42,188 nucleotides of DNA from Methyloglobulus sp. (GTDB taxonomy: Bacteria > Pseudomonadota > Gammaproteobacteria > Methylococcales > Methylomonadaceae): assembly GCA_013141505.1 (NCBI GenBank), contig JABFQX010000036.1, forward strand, positions 1 to 42,188, given 5' to 3'. Below, one piece after another: positions 33,718-42,055 of this stretch (its first letter is position 1; each line of letters begins with the position of its first letter). The notes under the pieces are model-generated. The model had not been told where the DNA came from and made no database searches. It saw only the letters and a program-made list of their open reading frames with translations. Position numbers and translations under genes: made by a program.

Positions 33718-34350
33718 ATGGACAATTCCACCGCTTTATTGCCCGGCCTTATTCAAATTATCGCCAAAACCATTGAAACCAATGCGGTAGAGTTAACCGC
33801 GCTGGATCAAGCTATTGGTGATGGTGATCATGTCACTAATTTGCAGCGTGGCATTCAAGCATTAAGTGTGCAAAGCGGCGAATTAGCTACGCTGGAATGG
33901 CAGCCTGCTTTGCAAAAAATGGGCATGACCATTATGTCATCCATCGGTGGTGCATCCGGCTCGCTGTATGGCACATTGTTCGTCGCCCTGAGCAAGAATC
34001 TGCAAGCTCAAGTGCCGACGTTAGCGATTTTTGCCGATGCTTTCGCAAAAGCTGTCGATGCTGTCAAACAACGTGGCAAGGCGGATAAGGGCGAGAAGAC
34101 GATGCTGGATGTGTTAATTCCCGTTGCCGAGCATCTCCACCAAAAGGCGACAGCATCTACTTCATTGCCAGAAATAGCAGCTGACATGAAGCAAATCGCC
34201 ATGACCGGTGCGGAATCGACCCGCGATATGGTTGCAACCAAAGGCCGTGCTTCTTTCCTGGGGGAGCGGTCAAAAGGCCATATTGATGCTGGCGCCAAAA
34301 GCAGCCAGTTGATGATTTGCGCGCTTGTTGATGCTTTGTCGAAACCTTAA
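33718..34350 (+). CDS. dhaL: Dihydroxyacetone kinase subunit DhaL
   Basis: This 210-residue nucleotide-binding subunit delivers phosphate to dihydroxyacetone bound on DhaK. ALDQAIGDGDHVTNLQRG carries the Asp cluster that holds the metal and nucleotide, and SSIGGASGSLYGTLF, then KGRASFLGERSKGHIDAGA are typical DhaL segments. The ATG at 33718 is chosen for its AGGAG Shine-Dalgarno sequence; a longer start at 33685 adds 11 residues without support. dhaK lies just beyond on the opposite strand, tail to tail, so the two subunits are not in one operon here. No DhaM phosphotransferase gene is in the window. Confidence 0.93.
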   Translation: MDNSTALLPGLIQIIAKTIETNAVELTALDQAIGDGDHVTNLQRGIQALSVQSGELATLEWQPALQKMGMTIMSSIGGASGSLYGTLFVALSKNLQAQVPTLAIFADAFAKAVDAVKQRGKADKGEKTMLDVLIPVAEHLHQKATASTSLPEIAADMKQIAMTGAESTRDMVATKGRASFLGERSKGHIDAGAKSSQLMICALVDALSKP

Positions 34351-34399
34351 AAAAGCAAAAATTAATAATTGTTGAGGCAGGGTTCCTGCGTAACTGTAG

Positions 34400-35392
34400 T
34401 TACTGATCTCCCCACCGTAAAGACGCGGTGTGGACAGGCGCATCCCACATGCGTTTCAGTTCGTCATCAAGCAATGTGATTGTGATAGAACAACCGGCCA
34501 TATCCAATGCGGTCGTGTAATTGCCAACTAATGAACGGGCAATGACCAAGCCTCGTTGTTCCCAGAATTTAGTTGCCAAGCCATAAATTAAGTACAGTTC
34601 CGTCAATGGCGTGCCGCCGAATCCATTGATATGGAGCAAAATTTCCTGGCCTTTTTGGGGGTTTAAGTCGTCATCAATAATCGTCGCTACATGCTCAACA
34701 ATTTCGGATGCGCTTTTTAAAGGTACGGTTTCGCGGCCTCGTTCACCGTGGATGCCCACACCAATCTCCATTTCATTATCGCCAATAGCAAAGGTCGGTT
34801 GACCCAGTGCGGGAACCGTGCAGCTAGTGAGGGCAACGCCCATCGAAGCCGTGGCAAGGTTGATGCGATCACCCAGCGCTTTGCATTCGGCCAAAGTTGC
34901 GCCAGTTTCGGCGGCAGCACCCACCATTTTTTCGACAATCAAAGTTCCGGCGACACCGCGCCGGCCGGTGCTATGGTCTTTTGGTAGAGACACATCGTCA
35001 CTGACGATAACCGAAGCGTTGGCAGCTTCCAGCATTTCTGAAGCAATCTCAAAATTCATCACATCCCCGGCATAATTTTTGACGACAAACAACACACCGC
35101 CACCTTGCTCGACAGCCTCTGCCGCAGCCAGCATTTGATCGGGGGATGGGGAGGTGAAAATCTGCCCTGGGCAGGCCGCATCTAACATGCCTTTGCCGAC
35201 AAAGCCTATATGCAAGGGTTCATGTCCTGAACCACCACCTGAGATCAGTGCGACTTTGCCGGGCTGTTTAAGGGTTTTTCGTTTGATATAGCGGGGTTCT
35301 GGATTGAAGTCGATAATATCAGAATTCGCTTTAGCGAAACCTTCCAGGCTTTCATGGAGAAAATTATCCACGGTATCAATGAATTTTTTCAT
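34400..35392 (-). CDS. dhaK: Dihydroxyacetone kinase subunit DhaK
   Basis: This 330-residue substrate-binding subunit holds dihydroxyacetone as a hemiaminal with an active-site His. GGGSGHEPLHIGFVGKGMLD is the N-terminal signature, and VGIHGERGRE carries the expected catalytic His. Length and ends match the family. It converges on dhaL with 49 bp between the stops. In a methylotroph this activity could feed dihydroxyacetone from formaldehyde assimilation or glycerol into glycolysis, but that is inference. Whether phosphate comes from ATP or the PTS cannot be told from here. Confidence 0.94.
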   Translation of the reverse strand: MKKFIDTVDNFLHESLEGFAKANSDIIDFNPEPRYIKRKTLKQPGKVALISGGGSGHEPLHIGFVGKGMLDAACPGQIFTSPSPDQMLAAAEAVEQGGGVLFVVKNYAGDVMNFEIASEMLEAANASVIVSDDVSLPKDHSTGRRGVAGTLIVEKMVGAAAETGATLAECKALGDRINLATASMGVALTSCTVPALGQPTFAIGDNEMEIGVGIHGERGRETVPLKSASEIVEHVATIIDDDLNPQKGQEILLHINGFGGTPLTELYLIYGLATKFWEQRGLVIARSLVGNYTTALDMAGCSITITLLDDELKRMWDAPVHTASLRWGDQ

Positions 35393-35621
35393 ACAGCAAC
35401 TTCTGTTTACTTTGGAGTTTCACGTCATCGGCATACTACACCCAAAGCGGAGAAATATGAACGCCGAAGCAGTTTATTAGCCGGGTTAATTTTTCAGGAA
35501 AATCAGCAAAAAAAGTCGCAGTTGCATTGCCACAGTAGGAAGTCCAACGGTTTTTTGTCGGAATGTAAGGAGTCTGGGCTATCCTTAAAACATTCAGTTC
35601 TCATCGAACAAAGAAACCATA

Positions 35622-35909
35622 TCAGAAGAACAGTGTCGCCAACTGCAACTCTGGAATATAGCCAGCGACACGGTTTACCCGGTCAATTCCATAAGTTTCA
35701 ATGACTTGATTGGATAATTTTTTCAAGCTGACGGGCAAAGGCTGATCGTAAAATAAACCATTTCGCCTGATTTTGGTGTCCACTGGATTAACCCCCGCTG
35801 CGGCGAGTTTGACTTTAATCTGCGCTGGGTTTGTTATCTGTGGTTCGTCAATATCCTGGTAATGTAATACATCGGGATTGCCGGTGGCTGTCATGACAAT
35901 TGCTTTCAT
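35622..35909 (-). pseudogene. Remnant of a quinone oxidoreductase/zinc-type alcohol dehydrogenase gene
   Basis: The first about 58 residues (MKAIVMTATGNPDVLHYQDI and VKLAAAGVNPVDTKIRRNG) match the N-terminus of NADPH:quinone oxidoreductases of the medium-chain dehydrogenase family, normally over 300 residues. The sequence then jumps to a tail (VSLKKLSNQVIETYGIDRV onward) that lacks the Rossmann fold, and it stops at 95 residues. A large internal deletion is the simplest reading. The product cannot bind NADPH and is probably non-functional. Confidence 0.75.
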
Positions 35910-36310
35910 GTTTTTTTCCTGTTTGCCGTTTATTTGTGAGCTAATTTTGATAATTAAGTCATTTTTCCAAGTCGGGTGGGATTATGACACCAAATTAATG
36001 ATTCTTGATTAAATGGCTCACGGAAGTAGCGTGTTTCGCCGTTAATTAGGCTACCGTAGTGTAAGTTTCTCCACGAATTTCAGGTTTAAACGATTTTCTT
36101 TTTGCCTCGTAGTTGGTATTAGCAAATAGTGTCCTTCCCTTAGTAATTCACCGGATCAGCATATTGCCCCATCAGTGGTATTTCAACATAGTACGAACAG
36201 CTATCCGTAATAATGATCGATTTGATGTTTACGGCAGCGCTGCCACGATAAAAATCACTAATCTGGATACGGTATATCCAATGTGCCGATTCCGACGGCG
36301 TTAAAACCAT
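35910..36310. other. Intergenic region, possibly decayed transposase sequence
   Basis: About 400 bp between the oxidoreductase remnant and the IS4-type fragment. Frames are broken throughout. It may hold the decayed upstream part of the transposase, but I cannot align it by eye. Confidence 0.3.
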
Positions 36311-36676
36311 ATGAGCATGGAGAAGTTACGCTGCCAATCGGCATGTATGGTGAGAAAAGAAATTGCCGTCCATATGCTGGCTTATAATTTGATCCGCACC
36401 ACTATCGCCCAGGCGGCGGCTGTTCATAACAAGTTGCTGCGACTCATCAGCTTTAGGGCAGCCGTACAATTAGTCAATCAAGCCGCTCTACAATTAGCTC
36501 ATCTGTTCGGGACGCTGATGAAAAATAGTCTGGATACTATGCGGGCAATGGTCGTTGCCACCTCAATTGGACAGCGTAAACGTAAGAAACAGCCGCGTGC
36601 TATCAAGCGTCGACCCAAATCTTATCCATTGCTAACTCAACCACGCCATAAAATGGTAACTATTTGTAATAAATAA
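36311..36676 (+). pseudogene. IS4-type transposase C-terminal remnant
   Basis: The fragment MSMEKLRCQSACMVRKEIAV, continuing HMLAYNLIRTTIAQAA, matches the C-terminal end of IS4-family transposases, where the motif around MVRKEIxxHxLAYNLIR is typical. The Lys/Arg-rich end (RKRKKQPRAIKRRPKSYPLL) is also usual. A stop lies just upstream in frame and the catalytic DDE region is missing, so the element is dead. No terminal repeats were seen. Confidence 0.78.
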
Positions 36677-36739
36677 TATTTATTCGACAGATAGCGGTAT
36701 TTTAGCCTGACCCCATTGATTTTTATGCTTGATGCTAAG

Positions 36740-37789
36740 TTATTGGGTTAGGTGGGATTTCAATTCATCGCTATTGTGGATATCCAGTTTCGTGTGGATT
36801 TTTTGGATATGATCCCTAACCGTCGTGAGCTTAATGTGCAGGTGCTGGCCGATATGTACATGGCTATGGCCTAAAGCCAGCATCAGCGCCACTTCCCGTT
36901 GCGTAACAGAGAGTGGTTCTTGCTGTAGGTTGCGTAACAGGTGCAGGCTTAGCGGTTCCTGATGTTCAATCATGATGCCAATTAATCCTCCCGGCTCCTT
37001 ATTCTGCTTGTCCAGCCAGTAGGCACGGAATATAAAACGGCCAGATGGATTGGTGATGGTGTAAACAGGAGGTAATGCTTCTTTACCCCTAAAAATGCTG
37101 TCTAGGTTGCGGCACAGTTTTAACAGTGCGGGCGGTAGTTTAAAGGGACTAGACATTCCAAGCCGATAACTTGTTAGTTGGGTCGCCAGCGTTAACAACC
37201 TTTGTGCTTCCCTGCCTAGGTAGATGATTGCACCATGGCTATCGGTCACAAGCAAGCTGGAATGTCCGCTGTTGACGTAATTCGTATCGGTATCTGTGCG
37301 TTTTTGCAAAGCATGGGCAATATAAGGTGACAATTGAACCCCCAGTTTTTGATCGGCAACCGTGAACGGTTCATGGGAACGGGAACGGAATAACCAAACT
37401 ATCTCAACTAATGTATGGTTTTGGAAGACTGGCACTTGAAAAAAGTAATGATGTTCGCAGGGTATCCAAACTAAATGATAAAAATCTGAACCGTAGAATT
37501 TGAAGCCCGAATAAATCTCATGGGTTATAACTTGCTGTTGCTTGTAGCATGAATTGAAAAAGCCCAGCCTTTGCGGCGTATATAATAGCTTGGGTCCAAG
37601 TTCTAAGGCGATTGGGGCTAATTCTGGACTAAACATATCTATAATGATTTCACAGGGTATCCCGTCTTCACCAACCTTAGTCGCCAAATTATTATTGGAA
37701 GGAATAACCGTCTTTACCGCCTTCAGAAATTCCGGTATTACAATATCCTTCCCCAGCCCCAAGCAACATAATTGGCGCAGATAGGCCAT
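36740..37789 (-). CDS. LuxR-type transcriptional regulator
   Basis: The 349-residue protein has a C-terminal LuxR-type helix-turn-helix (about 290-345, LSVTQREVALMLALGHSHVH and KLTTVRDHIQKIHTKLDI). The N-terminal 280 residues look like a sensory region with a PAS-like part (SGHSSLLVTDSHGAIIYLGR), but no ligand can be named. The start is uncertain: the frame is open to 37894, but MAYLRQLCCLGLGKDIVIPE at 37789 looks like a natural N-terminus, and the upstream extension is Cys/His-rich and poorly protein-like. It is divergent from the exported-protein genes at 38504 onward and may control them. Confidence 0.78.
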   Translation of the reverse strand: MAYLRQLCCLGLGKDIVIPEFLKAVKTVIPSNNNLATKVGEDGIPCEIIIDMFSPELAPIALELGPKLLYTPQRLGFFNSCYKQQQVITHEIYSGFKFYGSDFYHLVWIPCEHHYFFQVPVFQNHTLVEIVWLFRSRSHEPFTVADQKLGVQLSPYIAHALQKRTDTDTNYVNSGHSSLLVTDSHGAIIYLGREAQRLLTLATQLTSYRLGMSSPFKLPPALLKLCRNLDSIFRGKEALPPVYTITNPSGRFIFRAYWLDKQNKEPGGLIGIMIEHQEPLSLHLLRNLQQEPLSVTQREVALMLALGHSHVHIGQHLHIKLTTVRDHIQKIHTKLDIHNSDELKSHLTQ

Positions 37790-38503
37790 TTGCTTAGCGT
37801 TCTTCAAAGGTTTTTCCAGGCCAAAGCAACCAAGGCGTAACGACGGCGAAACAGCTGAACATCCATGCTCTCTAAGCGAACAATGGGCATGCACATTTCA
37901 TGAACCCTGCTTTTAGGGCATTCAATTCTTAATTGAATGCAGCTTCCAAATACCCTCACCAGTGAGGGCGAAATCATTTGAAAATTCATATACAGTTCCC
38001 TGCAAGGCCACTGAGAATTTTAATCAGTGTTTTATTATTTCGTTGATTAAATTAATAAAACAGGTTGAATCATTAAAGCCGATTCTAACATTAACATGGG
38101 TTGGAAGTGGACAATAATTCGTTTGAATCGGTTTTTGCTAATTGGCTTAAAAAATCAAGGACAAGCATAGTTTTCAAAATTTTTTGCGTTAATAATCAAC
38201 ATTTTCCGTATATGTTTTTTAACAGATCCTTTTCGTCCAGATGATTAACATGAAGCTATAGGGTAACAACGCAAATGTATTTAGAAGCAATAGTCGATAG
38301 TTTCGGTTGTAGAGATAGTTTCTTGACAATTGCGGTAATACGGCTTTAAGGAACCTCTGAACAAGTTGATTCCGTTCGTCCAGATCTTGTCGAAGGATTT
38401 GACCAGAGGTTCGTTGACTTTGATAACTGCAAGCAGGCTTAACCTTGATTGTACAAATAACAATAAGGAACAAATTTACCAATTCAATAAAAGGATAATA
38501 ACC
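37790..38503. other. Divergent intergenic region between the LuxR-type and GloVer-repeat genes
   Basis: About 700 bp, mostly AT-rich. It contains an inverted repeat (38351-38412) and should hold promoters for both genes, none of which I could place with confidence. Confidence 0.35.
38351..38412. repeat. Small element with 9-bp inverted repeat ends
   Basis: GAACCTCTG (38351-38359) and CAGAGGTTC (38404-38412) are perfect inverted repeats 44 bp apart, upstream of the GloVer-repeat gene. They resemble insertion-sequence ends and could be a solo MITE, or the stem of a leader RNA. Confidence 0.35.
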
Positions 38504-40198
38504 ATGAAGACAAATAAGCACGTGACCAGAGCAATCCTAATTCACAGTCTGGGGGCGTTATTGCTACTTGGAAGTAGTATGTTGGTTGAGGCGGTGACTA
38601 ATTTTACTACGCTACATAAGTTTGTCGGAGTGGAAGGTGACATTCCGCACGGCTTCCTTGCCCAGAATCGGGACGGTAGTCTGTTCGGCTCAACAGAGGG
38701 ACAGAGTATAAATCCAACCGTATTCAAAATAACGCCAGCAGGTGTATTCAGTGTGCTACATACATTCAACGCTGCTCCAGCAAAATCGACCTCTCCTTTA
38801 ATTCTCGGCTTGGATGGCAATTTTTATGGCACGAGTGGCAATGGCAATCTTTTAGGCGGCACCATCTTCAAAATGACCCCTGCGGGTGTTATTACTGTGC
38901 TACATACGTTCGGCTCGGTCTTGAATGATGGGTTTAATATGGGTGGGCATTTTGCAAATTTCGGGACAGGATTAATACCCCCCGTACAGGCACCGGACGG
39001 CACGTTATACGGCACGACCAATAGTGGCGGTAAGAATAATAGTGGTATTGTGTACAAATTGACACCATCAGGTACTTACACAATCCTTCGCCATTTTACT
39101 TTTTCTGTAACCGATGGAGCTCTACCCCTTGCCCCGCTAATAATTGGCAAAGACGGCAATCTCTATGGAACGACCCGAGTTGGTGGCAAACCTAGTGCTA
39201 GTTCAGGTACCGTGTTTAGGATTACGCCAACGGGTGCATTTAAAATTTTGCACAGTTTTGATGCAACAATCACTGATGGTGGGCATCAACCCAACGCCCC
39301 GCTCGTACAAGGGACAGATGGTAATTTCTATGGCACAACTAAAGGCTCTGGTGTTACTGTAACACAAGGCAATGTCTTCAAAATTACGCCATCCGGTGTT
39401 TATACTAACTTACATCGTTTTGATTCAGCGACTGCATTTGCCCAAGGTACTCTACCCACTGCGGGGTTAGTGCAAGGTAGCGATGGCAATTTTTATGGTG
39501 CTACCAGTGCTGGTGGAAAAGCAATACCCTTCGGGAATTATGGTGTCCTTTTTAAAATCACCCCTCAGGGTGCTTATACCGTGCTGCATACCTTTAATCA
39601 ACCGATAGACAGCAGTGACCCTTGGCAAAGTCTTGTGCAGCATACCAATGGCAAGTTGTATGGAACGACAGCAATTGGGCTTGGTGGAAGTGTTTTCAGC
39701 CTCGATGTCGGCGCAAAACCCTTTGTATTGGCTCAGCCCAGCACGGGCAAAGTGGGCGGCACTGTCGGCTTGTTAGGCGATTTCACGGGTGTCACCAGTG
39801 TTACTTTTAATGGCGTTAACGCTAGCATCAGTGGAACAGGCACTACTTTCCGCGTTGCCACCATACCCGCAGGCCCAGCCACAGGCTTGATCAAAATCAA
39901 CAAACCGACAGGCGCAATTAGCAGTTTAAAGCCATTCCTTGTGCAGCCCACTTTAACCAGCTTCAGCCCAGTCAGCGGGGCGGTGGGGCGAGCTGTCATA
40001 CTGACCGGAAGGAGTTTAAGCCAAGTCACGTCAATCCGGTTTGGCGGCAACAAAGTTGTCCCTAAATCGCTGATTTCCATGGACAACGACAACCAACTCA
40101 CTGTTAACGTACCCATCGGCGCGGTGTCTGGCAAGCTTACCGTCACCACCAGTGGCGGCAGTGCAACCAGTGCCACCAATTTTACTGTTACGCCGTGA
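38504..40198 (+). CDS. Exported GloVer-repeat and IPT/TIG-domain protein
   Basis: The 564-residue exported protein has a signal peptide at about 1-30 (MKTNKHVTRAILIHSLGALL onward). About eight repeats follow (residues 35-400), each with DGNFYGTT, GTVFKITPxG and LHxF elements, the GloVer pattern, likely a beta-propeller. Two IPT/TIG Ig-like domains close the protein (about 405-485 and 487-564, PTLTSFSPVSGAVGRAVILT). The ATG at 38504 is chosen for AAGGATA upstream and the signal peptide; a longer frame from 38366 lacks both. No C-terminal anchor is seen. Probably a surface or extracellular protein for binding or adhesion. The two secreted paralogues follow on the same strand. Confidence 0.85.
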   Translation: MKTNKHVTRAILIHSLGALLLLGSSMLVEAVTNFTTLHKFVGVEGDIPHGFLAQNRDGSLFGSTEGQSINPTVFKITPAGVFSVLHTFNAAPAKSTSPLILGLDGNFYGTSGNGNLLGGTIFKMTPAGVITVLHTFGSVLNDGFNMGGHFANFGTGLIPPVQAPDGTLYGTTNSGGKNNSGIVYKLTPSGTYTILRHFTFSVTDGALPLAPLIIGKDGNLYGTTRVGGKPSASSGTVFRITPTGAFKILHSFDATITDGGHQPNAPLVQGTDGNFYGTTKGSGVTVTQGNVFKITPSGVYTNLHRFDSATAFAQGTLPTAGLVQGSDGNFYGATSAGGKAIPFGNYGVLFKITPQGAYTVLHTFNQPIDSSDPWQSLVQHTNGKLYGTTAIGLGGSVFSLDVGAKPFVLAQPSTGKVGGTVGLLGDFTGVTSVTFNGVNASISGTGTTFRVATIPAGPATGLIKINKPTGAISSLKPFLVQPTLTSFSPVSGAVGRAVILTGRSLSQVTSIRFGGNKVVPKSLISMDNDNQLTVNVPIGAVSGKLTVTTSGGSATSATNFTVTP

Positions 40199-40346
40199 GC
40201 GGGGTAGGAAGCTAACAATCGGGGTTTCTATGAGAGATAGCTACTCCGCTGTATTGTAGCCTAGCGAAAACCCAGCCTAACTATTAACCCATCGAAACCT
40301 TTTATCAAAAGAATATTGAAAATTAATCAACTGAGAGGATAAAAAA

Positions 40347-40871
40347 ATGAAAGCCCTTAACTGCAACATAATTTTTTTCGTACTGTGTGTGGTCTCATAC
40401 AGTCAAGTCAGTCAGGCAGGGAACTGTACTACTTTATTGGCTGATTTAATGACCTATGCGAAAGGTTCTACGGGTGGGGACAACAATAAAGTTCAAGTGT
40501 TCATGACGACGAATGCCAATACTCCAGATTTTGCCACCTATACGAATATCTTTCTGGACTACAAACCAGCATTTATTTTTCGTTTAATTCCGTTTCCAGA
40601 GAGTTTGGCCGGGACTGCAAACAGCTTAATTAGCAATCGAAAAGCGGTCATGTTTCCCAATGGGCCTTTTGATCCCCTTAGGCCTGCAAAGACGACGCTA
40701 TCCCTGACTAAAAACGCTGCCGACGCTAATTTTCTCAATGTCTCATTAGTGGGTTGGAACACTGTTACTTTTAAAGCCCGTTGCGATAACGGCCATATTT
40801 ATGGGTTTGCTCCCAACCAATCTCGGCCAAGTGTTATTCAGTTATATGACTTAGCTTATTTCAAAAATTAA
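40347..40871 (+). CDS. Small secreted protein of unknown family (paralogue 1)
   Basis: The 174-residue protein has a signal peptide at about 1-24 (MKALNCNIIFFVLCVVSYSQ onward). It was not recognised, but it is clearly paralogous to the gene at 41236-41832. Both mature proteins begin AGNCT and share MTTNxNT with an F(A)SYT-like segment, then KARCDxGHIYGF and QLYDL near the end. Two Cys in the mature part (NCT and ARC) could form one disulfide. The Shine-Dalgarno sequence is GAGGATAA within a leader that matches the paralogue's (CAACT then GAGAGGATAAA). Confidence 0.75.
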   Translation: MKALNCNIIFFVLCVVSYSQVSQAGNCTTLLADLMTYAKGSTGGDNNKVQVFMTTNANTPDFATYTNIFLDYKPAFIFRLIPFPESLAGTANSLISNRKAVMFPNGPFDPLRPAKTTLSLTKNAADANFLNVSLVGWNTVTFKARCDNGHIYGFAPNQSRPSVIQLYDLAYFKN

Positions 40872-41235
40872 TACGCGTGACTATGCACAATTTGAATATC
40901 GGTTGGTGGTTGATGACTATTTGGGTTTTTTTGCGGTTCTTACTCGAATTCATCAGACACATTGTAGGGAAGCTTTTTTTAAAAGCCCTTCATGTTCAAA
41001 AGCAATATTTTAACCAAGTCTGTAAGGAGTGTGTTTACCAATGGAGATGGTGATTTATTCAACAGTACTGGGTATCGATGGTAATGGAGAAATTTTGTAA
41101 ACGGCACGGATGCGTCATAACCATTTAGATAAGGGGTTATTGGCAAAATTTAAACATTTTGGCATTAACAATTCGAAATGTTTTCGCCAAAGGGATTTAA
41201 AAAATCTTTTGTAAACAACTTAGAGGATAAACAAA
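40872..41235. other. AT-rich intergenic region between the two secreted paralogues
   Basis: 364 bp, AT-rich, with loose inverted repeats such as AGGGAAGC TTTTTT AAAAGCCCT near 40967-40989 that could end transcription of paralogue 1. I see no convincing gene. Confidence 0.3.
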
Positions 41236-41832
41236 ATGAAAAACTTTACATTCAAAATATTTTTTTTCGTACTTAGCCTAGGATTATTCAGCCAAGCACA
41301 GTCGGCTGGGAATTGTACGGCAATGTTGAATAACTTAATGGCTTTCGCACAAACAAAGCCAGAACAATGTGCTGTACCCAATAAAATGATTGAAATGACC
41401 ATGACGACGAACATCAACACTGAAAGCTTTGCGAGTTATACAATAGCAAGGCTTTATCACCAGCCAGGTTCATTTAACCCATTCCCATTCCCAATATTTT
41501 TTCCTGAAAATTTAAGGGGTAATACTAATACTTTATACAGCAATAGAAAATGGTCGGGTAGGTTAGAAGGCACAAATGATTGCCCAATTGGGCTAGGCTG
41601 TAACGTTTTTATGGCTCCTTTTTATCCATTTAATAACAATAACTTGAGTGTTATTATAACCAAAAACCCTGCCGATGCTACGTTGGCAAATGTTAATGTT
41701 CAAGGGGTCAACATCAAAGCGAGGTGCGATTCTGGGCATATTTATGGGTTCGGCACTGGACGTTTGGGGACTCAACTTTACGATTTGACTTTTAAAAAAG
41801 TTAATATCACTCCTGTTTGCGTACCTAGTTAA
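41236..41832 (+). CDS. Small secreted protein of unknown family (paralogue 2)
   Basis: The 198-residue protein has a signal peptide at about 1-24 (cleavage after SQAQSA). It shares its plan with the gene at 40347-40871: AGNCTAMLNNLMAFAQ, MTMTTNINTESFASYT, NVNIKARCDSGHIYGF-like segments and QLYDLTFKK. It has an extra Cys pair in the middle (NDCPIGLGCNVF) and one at the C-terminus (TPVCVPS), so its disulfides differ. The leader CTTAGAGGATAAACAAAATG matches the paralogue's. Function unknown; probably periplasmic or extracellular. Confidence 0.75.
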   Translation: MKNFTFKIFFFVLSLGLFSQAQSAGNCTAMLNNLMAFAQTKPEQCAVPNKMIEMTMTTNINTESFASYTIARLYHQPGSFNPFPFPIFFPENLRGNTNTLYSNRKWSGRLEGTNDCPIGLGCNVFMAPFYPFNNNNLSVIITKNPADATLANVNVQGVNIKARCDSGHIYGFGTGRLGTQLYDLTFKKVNITPVCVPS

Positions 41833-41908
41833 TTGATCCGCGAAGCGGTTTTCACGGTGGGATTCGAAGAGGCGCAAATCAGGGGGCTATCTCTAAAACT
41901 AAGAGCGA

Positions 41909-41987
41909 GTAGCCTGGATGGAGCTTGCGTAATCCAGGAATTCGTGGTTTCGATGCTCCGTATTACGTTGCACTTCATACGGGCTAC
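41909..41987. repeat. REP-like extragenic inverted repeat
   Basis: GTAGCCTGGATGGAGCTTGC, then TAATCCAGG, is mirrored by GCTCCGTATTACG and TTCATACGGGCTAC. This pattern, GTAGCCCGGATGgAGC-like arms facing each other, is a widespread extragenic repeat in proteobacteria. Confidence 0.6.
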
Positions 41988-42055
41988 TGCTGAAGATATT
42001 TTGGTATTGTTAAATTAATATAGTCATTATAACTCTCCTCATTTCTAATGGGGGT

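Noticed and set aside
36113-36304. 63-codon plus-strand frame before the IS4 remnant
   Set aside because: No family recognised, no ribosome site, and it lies in a decayed region; not called as a gene.
38366-38503. N-terminal extension of the GloVer-repeat gene
   Set aside because: The inner ATG at 38504 has a ribosome site and begins a signal peptide; the extension crosses the inverted repeat.
41120-41200. Loose inverted repeat (TTGGCAAAA / TTTTCGCCAA)
   Set aside because: The arms pair imperfectly and sit in AT-rich DNA where such matches arise by chance.
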